Assembly (NCBI GenBank): GCA_021617435.1
Contig: JAJWCP010000098.1
Location: forward strand, 1 to 5,002
DNA from: Pseudomonadota bacterium
GTDB taxonomy: Bacteria; Pseudomonadota; Alphaproteobacteria; RF32; CAG-239
DNA length: 5,002 nucleotides
Direction of reading: 5' to 3'
Of this stretch, positions 1 through 5,002 are shown one piece after another. Made by a program: the position numbers and the translations under genes. Every line of letters begins with the position of its first letter. Within the stretch, counting starts at the first letter, position 1. The notes under the pieces are model-generated. The model was not told the DNA's origin and did no database searches. It saw only the letters and a program-made list of their open reading frames with translations.

Positions 1-918
<918 letters not shown>

Positions 919-1075
919 ATTCTAAACAATTAATCTAATCGTTCATCCTGCCTATATATTACTCATAAAGAATTTCTCTAGGTTCCATATACAGACTTTT
1001 GCGCTTCTCAGCCTGCAGCCTGTATATCCTCTTCTTATCTACTATCTTTTATAACTACCGCCCTTCCGGTCGGTG
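919..1075 (-). other. 16S rRNA leader (transcribed spacer upstream of rrs)
   Basis: This gene-free stretch lies between the inferred rRNA start point (about 1075, seven bases beyond the -10 box) and the 5' end of 16S. It would be transcribed as a leader and removed during maturation. It contains an 8-base perfect inverted repeat (ATATACAG at 987-994, CTGTATAT at 1020-1027, 25-base loop) and a smaller 4-base stem at about 1056-1069 (ACCG, CGGT). I could not identify a convincing boxA antitermination site. No open reading frame or tRNA is seen here. Confidence 0.7.
987..1027 (-). repeat. Leader hairpin: 8-bp inverted repeat
   Basis: ATATACAG (987-994) and CTGTATAT (1020-1027) are perfect complements separated by 25 bases that include a CTGCAG palindrome. 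In the rRNA leader this would form a stem-loop. A role in 16S folding, antitermination or RNase III processing is only inference, since processing stems normally pair the leader with sequence beyond the 16S 3' end, which is not in the window. Confidence 0.5.
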
Positions 1076-1081
1076 ATTGCC

Positions 1082-1110
1082 CTTATATGATATTCCCCTC
1101 TCCTTGTCAA
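1082..1110 (-). promoter_or_regulatory. rRNA promoter (sigma-70-type -35/-10)
   Basis: On the minus strand there is a perfect -35 box TTGACA (1105-1110) and a near-consensus -10 box TATAAG (1082-1087), separated by exactly 17 bases. Predicted start is near 1075. The match quality, the position about 160 bases upstream of 16S and the adjoining A/T-rich upstream element all fit a strong rrn promoter. The bases just after the -10 box (GGCAATCACCG) are moderately GC-rich, so stringent control is possible but not shown. Confidence 0.88.
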
Positions 1111-1113
1111 TAG

Positions 1114-1129
1114 ATTTTTTATAAAAAAT
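1114..1129 (-). promoter_or_regulatory. A/T palindrome, likely UP element of the rRNA promoter
   Basis: ATTTTTTATAAAAAAT is a perfect 16-base palindrome ending three bases upstream of the -35 box of the rRNA promoter. A- and T-tracts in this position are typical contact sites for the RNA polymerase alpha-subunit C-terminal domain. A protein-binding operator is an alternative reading, because the symmetry is exact. Confidence 0.6.
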
Positions 1130-1229
1130 TGACGTTTTTAATGCATTTTTCACAACCTTTTGATTCTGCTTGAATTTTATTAATACAATCTTTCCTCTGA
1201 AATCAGTCCTTGTTTTCTTTTTATTAACC

Positions 1230-1244
1230 ATAAACGTTTATAAT
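1230..1244 (+). promoter_or_regulatory. Promoter -10 box overlapped by a palindrome, upstream of the lipoprotein gene
   Basis: A perfect TATAAT lies at 1239-1244, 31 bases ahead of the ATG at 1275. The matching -35 is poor: the T-rich CTTTTT at 1217-1222 is the best hexamer at 16 bases, and TTGTTT at 1210-1215 is too far. The 12-base perfect palindrome ATAAACGTTTAT (1230-1241) overlaps the -10 box, so a bound regulator would occlude polymerase. The weak -35 together with the overlapping symmetry suggests a regulated promoter; this is inference. Confidence 0.55.
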
Positions 1245-1274
1245 AGTGAGCACAAATAGGGAGTTTTTGGCTAA

Positions 1275-1712
1275 ATGACTGTAAATACTATAAAAATAAA
1301 AATAATGATTGCGATTCTGTGTTTGGGACTCACCGGATGCGCCTCCAAGCCCTTGGATTTAAATGGGGTTGACGGTTCTCCGGTGCCACCGGCGTTTGCT
1401 AATTTTCCGGATATTCCGTTTCCAGAGAAAGCTTTTTTAGAGCTTGGCGACACTAAGGCTTTGGGCAGCGGCGACAACTGGATTGGCAGCTTGGTATTTA
1501 CCGCGCCGTATAACGCGAGTCGTGTTTTTGACTTTTATGTATTGGAAATGCCACGAAATCGGTGGACAGAGATTGCGGTTGTGCGCGCCCGCATTAGTCA
1601 GATGACCTATTTCAGGGATAAACGCGCCATTCAGATTTTAATAGAATCCACCGGCGATAACGACTCGCGCGTTACCATTACCGCGATTCCGAATCAGGCG
1701 GCATTACAATAA
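1275..1712 (+). CDS. Small lipoprotein with a C-terminal alpha/beta domain, function unknown
   Basis: Encodes 145 residues. The N-terminus is a lipoprotein signal: lysines at 7 and 9, a hydrophobic stretch to about 19, then lipobox L19-T20-G21-C22, with C22 the expected lipidated residue. Ala at +2 rather than Asp points to outer-membrane sorting by the classical Lol rule. A Pro-rich linker (about 35-50) leads into a compact domain at 65-138 whose predicted order is strand, helix, strands. Its key features are the F-[YF]-x3-EMP-x3-W segment (F87-Y88 to W97), the TYF strand (111-113) and two further strands. I have seen this FY/EMP/W pattern in small bacterial lipoproteins but cannot name the family. 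The ATG is preceded by AGGGAG (1258-1263), 11 bases away. It is the first gene of the plus-strand series, 37 bases ahead of the next. A link to a secretion complex is inferred only from proximity. Confidence 0.85.
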   Translation: MTVNTIKIKIMIAILCLGLTGCASKPLDLNGVDGSPVPPAFANFPDIPFPEKAFLELGDTKALGSGDNWIGSLVFTAPYNASRVFDFYVLEMPRNRWTEIAVVRARISQMTYFRDKRAIQILIESTGDNDSRVTITAIPNQAALQ

Positions 1713-1749
1713 TCGGTGACGGCATACTCTATTTAAAAGGACTCCTGAG

Positions 1750-2595
1750 ATGAAATTTAACTTTTTTACTTTTGGCGGCTCGCAATTTTGGGAAGACGTA
1801 TTTTTTTATCAGAAATGGCGTATTCAACGTAATTGTCATTCAAAAATCTATCGCCTGCTTGACAAGTGGGATATTAAAAGAGCCGAAGGTTCATTTGAAA
1901 CCTGCCGCAAAGCATTTGTTAAATGTATAGAAGTATATGAAATTCCGCGTCAAAAGGGTGAGTTGGTAATTTTGCTGCACGGAATTAGCGAAACCAAAAG
2001 CATTTTCCGTCCGTTATGGAAGATGCTGGTTAATGAAGGTTATAACGTGGCGGCCATTAATTATCCATCCACTCGTAAGCCTATGAAATATCACATCAGG
2101 CAGCTTGAGTTCTTTTTAAATCACTGTGAAGATATTAATAAAGTGTCATTTGTAACTAAAGGCGCCGGTTGTTTGTTGCTCAGGATGTTAATTGCCAATA
2201 CTTACGGTTGGCAGGATAATTTTAAGATAAACAGAGTGATTAACGTTAATCCGATTAACCGCGGCAGCGATTTTTTTGATATATTATCCCGCTTTGCTCC
2301 ATTTAACTGGATTTTTGGTCCGATGTTGAAAGAGTGCCGACCACTGGACGCACAATCAATTTCGCGACTGCCAAAAGAAACTGACATCGGTTTGATTTTT
2401 TGCGAGACATGGACGCAAAAACTTTTTTCGCCGATTGTGGAAAATTTTAAGAGCATGCCGCTTAAACTTGAAGTTAACGAAAAAGATTTTGCCTCTAAAT
2501 CCGTGACTATAAAAAACACATACTGCAACGTGTTTAACAATCCGGAAGTTTTGGAAGCATGTTTTAGATTTTTGAAAAGCGGAAAGTTTAAGTAA
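1750..2595 (+). CDS. Alpha/beta-hydrolase-fold protein, probable pseudoenzyme
   Basis: Encodes 281 residues with no signal peptide, so probably cytosolic. An N-terminal basic and aromatic region (1-65) precedes an alpha/beta-hydrolase core. The core shows the strand and oxyanion segment LLHGIS (75-80), a second strand AAINYPS (101-107), the nucleophile-elbow region FVTKGAG (134-140), and the NPINRGSDFFD segment (167-177) typical of lipase-like hydrolases of the type with PxNxGS. In active relatives the elbow reads G-H-S-x-G; here it is T136-K137-G138-A139-G140, so the serine position is Gly. The C-terminal segment that normally carries S-H-T-F has N256-T257-Y258, so the His position is Asn. 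The Asp region (243-251) has E244 and D246 but no clear DG motif. The hydrolase fold is supported; loss of hydrolysis is inferred from these substitutions. Start is set by AAGGA at 1737-1741, eight bases from the ATG. Codon choice is visibly AT-richer than in the VirB6-like gene. A scaffold, binding or regulatory role is possible but unproven. Confidence 0.85.
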   Translation: MKFNFFTFGGSQFWEDVFFYQKWRIQRNCHSKIYRLLDKWDIKRAEGSFETCRKAFVKCIEVYEIPRQKGELVILLHGISETKSIFRPLWKMLVNEGYNVAAINYPSTRKPMKYHIRQLEFFLNHCEDINKVSFVTKGAGCLLLRMLIANTYGWQDNFKINRVINVNPINRGSDFFDILSRFAPFNWIFGPMLKECRPLDAQSISRLPKETDIGLIFCETWTQKLFSPIVENFKSMPLKLEVNEKDFASKSVTIKNTYCNVFNNPEVLEACFRFLKSGKFK

Positions 2596-2602
2596 TTTAA
2601 TG

Positions 2603-2619
2603 ATATTGTAACACAATAT
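2603..2619. repeat. Perfect 7-bp inverted repeat, operator-like
   Basis: ATATTGT (2603-2609), a 3-base spacer, and ACAATAT (2613-2619) form a perfect dyad seven bases after the stop of the hydrolase-like gene. It covers the candidate -35 box of the next promoter. The stem is A/U-rich and no U-tract follows at once (five T only at 2626-2630), so a repressor site fits better than a terminator. Confidence 0.5.
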
Positions 2620-2635
2620 GACGTATTTTTATGAT
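2606..2635 (+). promoter_or_regulatory. Candidate internal promoter for the small membrane gene and virB6-like gene
   Basis: TTGTAA (2606-2611, four of six consensus bases) and TATGAT (2630-2635, five of six) are separated by 18 bases. The expected start near 2642 leaves a leader of about 27 bases before the ATG at 2669 and excludes the upstream in-frame ATG at 2618. The -35 lies inside the dyad 2603-2619. Confidence 0.5.
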
Positions 2636-2668
2636 AAAATACAAATTGATTGTAAGTATGAGGTAAAA

Positions 2669-2872
2669 ATGAAGTCGCTTTTAACCAGTTTTATTATGTT
2701 TGCCGTGGTTTGCGCCGCATTATATTCAGGCGTGTTTAACTTTATGGCAAGCCCTTATATGCTGGCATTTGCCGCAGTTTCGGTTATTGTGGCTTTAGTT
2801 TTTGCTGTTAGAATTTTGGGCAACCCTTTGGCTAATAAGGATACCAAAGATGACAAACATAATAAAAAATAG
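2669..2872 (+). CDS. Small two-helix membrane protein, function unknown
   Basis: Encodes 67 residues from the preferred ATG. That start has GAGG at 2660-2663 about five bases upstream, while the in-frame ATG at 2618 has no ribosome site and lies in the inverted repeat. Two hydrophobic segments are seen, about 4-25 and 31-50, joined by a short turn (FMASPY), followed by a hydrophilic, lysine- and aspartate-rich tail (57-67). Most likely this is an inner-membrane hairpin with the charged tail in the cytosol; the first segment could instead be a signal peptide. The size and topology recall small T4SS inner-membrane subunits such as VirB2 pilins or VirB3, but no diagnostic motif is present and I do not assign either. 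The last 23 bases overlap the start of the virB6-like gene in another frame, implying coupled translation and a shared membrane complex. Confidence 0.75.
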   Translation: MKSLLTSFIMFAVVCAALYSGVFNFMASPYMLAFAAVSVIVALVFAVRILGNPLANKDTKDDKHNKK

Positions 2873-5002
2873 TTTTCGCTTTATTGCCGGCGGGGCGATT
2901 GCCGCGTTTATAGCATTTGGCATACTTCCAGAATCGGCGCAGGCTGCCAATAACACCAAGTTGGAACAATTTACCGATAAGGAAATTGACGGATTGCTTG
3001 CTAAAATAAACACTGAGCTTGCGACTTTAAGAACTTTAACCAGTACTTATCAGAATAAACTCAACTCATTTAAAAGCAAGTCATACACCTATTCGCTCTC
3101 ACAGGCGGAAGCGGAAAGAATCGCAAAACAGTCAATAACCGGCAATACTCCGATTCCGGTCGGCGATACTTATGACGGCGTAGTCAAAAAACTTACCGAT
3201 AAGCTAATGGCGCAAACTCGCAATCAAAAATACTCTGATTTTATTAAGTGGAACAACGGCGCCGCAACTAGAATATTGAGATGGACCAAAGAAGAGCAAG
3301 CCACCGCAAGCAATCCGCGATTTCAGATTAATCTTTCCATTGACTTTTCAGATACCGATTTGCACTGGGATAAAATTGCCGGTAAAGCCCGCAAGCAAGC
3401 CGGTATTGAGCGCAATCCGCAAAACGGAGCCGATAAAGCCGTTGCCATGGCGGAAGACATTGAAAGTGATTTAATGGCTGTGGTCAGACAGCATTCCATT
3501 GTGAAAAATTTGCTCACCGCGCTTAACCCCGGCAACTATGTAACTCTATCTTGCGCAGTTGAACTTGAAGAGGGAGAAGAGTGTCCGGTTGACAAAGTTA
3601 TATACACCGTTACCAATGAAAACGGCAAAGCGCAAACCGGCGCTTCAAAAGGTTGCGTTCCGTTGCCGGTTAAATATGCGCAAATTCAGACATGTATACT
3701 CTGCCCGCTGTTTAATGTTATTTTAAACACCGACCAGACTATTGCCACCAAGTCATTTAACGCCTTGGCATCAAGTTTCAGAAGCCTAATTTTGATTGTG
3801 TTGGCGCTGTTTGTGGCTTATCATACTTTAATGGTAGTGAGCGCTTTTACCAAACAAGATACTCCGAAATATTTGTCAACATTGATGGTGCAGGGCTTTA
3901 AGGTTTTAGTGGCGGCATGGTTGCTGACCGACCCGGCTTATGTGTATAACTACGTAATTAACCCGTTAATGCAAGCCGGGCTGGAGTTTGGTATTGAGCT
4001 GATGTTGGATAAGGACGCCAATACCGCAACATTTAAGGGCTTGACCAATGAGGAAATGTCAGCAATGCCAAGCGGCGTAATCGGGCAAAATCTGCTTGCG
4101 AGCGTTATGGCCTCCATCAAGTTGTTTAACCGTACGGCGGCACAGATGCCGGCAATCGGCTCATCATTGATGTGTATTTCCACCCATGCGGCAGCGCATA
4201 TTTTGCCTGACTTTTCAATGTTGATTGAGGGCGCGCTTGTATTTGCCTTCGGGTGGCTGATTATTTTGGCGGCAAGTTTTTATTTGTTAGACTCGGTAGT
4301 CAGGTTTGGTATTTTCTGCGCGCTATTGCCGTTTTTGATTGCCTCATGGCCGTTTAAGGTAACTAAACAATACGCAAACGCGGGATGGAAAATATTTATG
4401 AACGCCTTTTTCAACTTTGTGATGATGGGCATTATTATCGGCTTAAATTCAGAGCTTATCGCGCAGGGATTAACCGGCAGTAAAGGCGGCATGGACGAGC
4501 TGGAAGCGGCAATTAACGGCTCTAATGTTGACGAGTTAAAAGAATTGATGGACATCAGCGGCACAGACTTTTTAGTTTTGGTGGCTTGCTGTTTGTTTGC
4601 CTTTAAGCTGGTTGCTCAAATTAATGACCTTGCCAGTGACATTTCCGGTGGCGGCGGCGGCACGGCTATCGGTAGCAAAATTGGCGGTTTGGCAGCGCAA
4701 GCGGCTAAGAAGACCGTCTTTGCGGCAGGCGGCGCGGCAGGTTCAGTCGGCGGCGCGGTTTATGAAGCCTCCGGCGCTAAAGCCAAAGTTGACGGTATGA
4801 AAGGCAAAGTTTTGGGCGGAGTGGCGTCAGTCGGAGCAAAAATAGGGCTCGGCGCTAAAGCCAACCCCAACGGAGCCGGTGGTCCGCGTCCGCAAAACAG
4901 CGGTTTTAACGGCGGCGGAAACCAAGGCGGCGGAAACGGCAATCCGAATAATGGCGGTTCCGGCGGCGGCAACCAAAATCAGGGCGGTAACCAAAACCAG
5001 AA
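2850..5002 (+). CDS. virB6: VirB6/TrbL-family type IV secretion membrane protein (3' end beyond the window)
   Basis: The frame is open for 717 codons with no stop before the edge. AAGGA at 2838-2842 lies seven bases before the ATG. Residues 1-32 are a signal peptide (K6 and R10, hydrophobic 11-25, SAQA cleavage site at 29-32). Next is an extracytoplasmic domain of about 280 residues with a coiled-coil-like helix (43-74) and cysteines C235, C245, C269, then C282-I-L-C285-P. The membrane part has helices near 312-332, 345-360, 462-480, 486-502, 515-532 and 573-591, including the FxxxxSxWPFK segment around 495-503. After it comes a Gly/Ala-rich region (600-670) and a Gly/Asn/Gln tail (672-717+). 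This order matches large VirB6/TrbL proteins of Alphaproteobacteria, which form the inner-membrane channel part of type IV secretion systems; the symbol is a family-level call. The long periplasmic domain is bigger than in Agrobacterium VirB6 (about 295 residues in all). Effector export versus DNA transfer cannot be told from here. Confidence 0.85.
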   Translation, partial: MTNIIKNSFRFIAGGAIAAFIAFGILPESAQAANNTKLEQFTDKEIDGLLAKINTELATLRTLTSTYQNKLNSFKSKSYTYSLSQAEAERIAKQSITGNTPIPVGDTYDGVVKKLTDKLMAQTRNQKYSDFIKWNNGAATRILRWTKEEQATASNPRFQINLSIDFSDTDLHWDKIAGKARKQAGIERNPQNGADKAVAMAEDIESDLMAVVRQHSIVKNLLTALNPGNYVTLSCAVELEEGEECPVDKVIYTVTNENGKAQTGASKGCVPLPVKYAQIQTCILCPLFNVILNTDQTIATKSFNALASSFRSLILIVLALFVAYHTLMVVSAFTKQDTPKYLSTLMVQGFKVLVAAWLLTDPAYVYNYVINPLMQAGLEFGIELMLDKDANTATFKGLTNEEMSAMPSGVIGQNLLASVMASIKLFNRTAAQMPAIGSSLMCISTHAAAHILPDFSMLIEGALVFAFGWLIILAASFYLLDSVVRFGIFCALLPFLIASWPFKVTKQYANAGWKIFMNAFFNFVMMGIIIGLNSELIAQGLTGSKGGMDELEAAINGSNVDELKELMDISGTDFLVLVACCLFAFKLVAQINDLASDISGGGGGTAIGSKIGGLAAQAAKKTVFAAGGAAGSVGGAVYEASGAKAKVDGMKGKVLGGVASVGAKIGLGAKANPNGAGGPRPQNSGFNGGGNQGGGNGNPNNGGSGGGNQNQGGNQNQ
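4911..5002 (+). repeat. Low-complexity Gly/Asn/Gln-coding repeat
   Basis: The unit GGCGGCGGAAAC occurs at 4911-4922 and again at 4926-4937, a 15-base period. Degenerate GGCGGC and AACCAA units follow to the window edge. It encodes the G-G-G-N-Q type tail of the VirB6-like protein. The period is a multiple of three, so unit gain or loss would keep the frame. The tail is expected to be disordered; where the repeat ends is not visible. Confidence 0.75.

Noticed and set aside
961..985. boxA-like antitermination site in the rRNA leader
   Set aside because: The minus-strand TTCTTTATGAG only loosely resembles boxA (TGCTCTTTAACA); too weak to annotate.
1129..1157. Plus-strand TTGACG at 1129-1134 as a -35 box
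   Set aside because: No acceptable -10 hexamer follows at 16-18 bases.
1271..1477. Minus-strand open frame opposite the lipoprotein gene
   Set aside because: Antisense shadow of a gene with a clear lipobox and ribosome site; no start signal of its own.
2202..2616. Two overlapping minus-strand frames opposite the hydrolase-like gene
   Set aside because: Shadows of a gene with recognisable hydrolase-fold motifs; no ribosome sites seen.
2603..2630. Intrinsic terminator after the hydrolase-like gene
   Set aside because: The stem is A/U-rich with a 3-base loop, and the T run begins seven bases after the stem; too weak to call.
2618..2668. Upstream in-frame ATG at 2618 for the small membrane gene
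   Set aside because: No ribosome-binding site, lies within the inverted repeat and upstream of the predicted transcript start; the ATG at 2669 has GAGG at good spacing and gives a cleaner membrane protein.
2795..4972. Several minus-strand frames and one plus frame (4597-4800) inside the virB6-like gene
   Set aside because: All are shadows of the continuous 2850-5002 frame, which has a signal peptide and membrane helices; the Pro- or Arg-rich products reflect the Gly/Ala codons of the real frame.

Overview
The window looks like a chromosomal piece of an uncultured alphaproteobacterium. The first 918 bases are the 5' two-thirds of a 16S rRNA gene on the minus strand. It has a short V3 hairpin and the AAATTCGTAGATATT stretch typical of Alphaproteobacteria. 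Overall it resembles Rickettsiales-like or gut 'RF32'-type lineages more than the free-living, GC-rich members; that finer placement is inference. The protein genes are moderately AT-rich, which fits.

Layout: (1) 1-918, rrs on minus, cut by the left edge. (2) 919-1274, a divergent control region. On minus it holds a strong rRNA promoter (TTGACA, 17-base spacer, TATAAG) backed by a 16-base A/T palindrome that looks like an UP element, plus a leader of about 157 bases with a hairpin. On plus it holds a TATAAT box overlapping a 12-base palindrome. (3) 1275-5002, four genes on plus in close series: a small lipoprotein; an alpha/beta-hydrolase-fold protein whose catalytic Ser and His positions are substituted; a 67-residue two-helix membrane protein; and a large VirB6/TrbL-type polytopic protein that runs off the right edge. 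A second promoter with a palindrome at its -35 end probably starts transcription of the last two genes.

The VirB6/TrbL-like protein is the functional anchor: it suggests the start or flank of a type IV secretion (or conjugation) gene set. The small membrane gene overlaps it by 23 bases, so the two are probably translated together and may work in the same envelope complex. The role of the lipoprotein and of the hydrolase-like protein in that system is unproven. The most notable points are the apparent pseudo-hydrolase and the large open reading frame from 2850 to the edge, with its cysteine-bearing periplasmic domain and Gly/Asn/Gln-rich tail. I see no mobile element, tRNA or CRISPR array.
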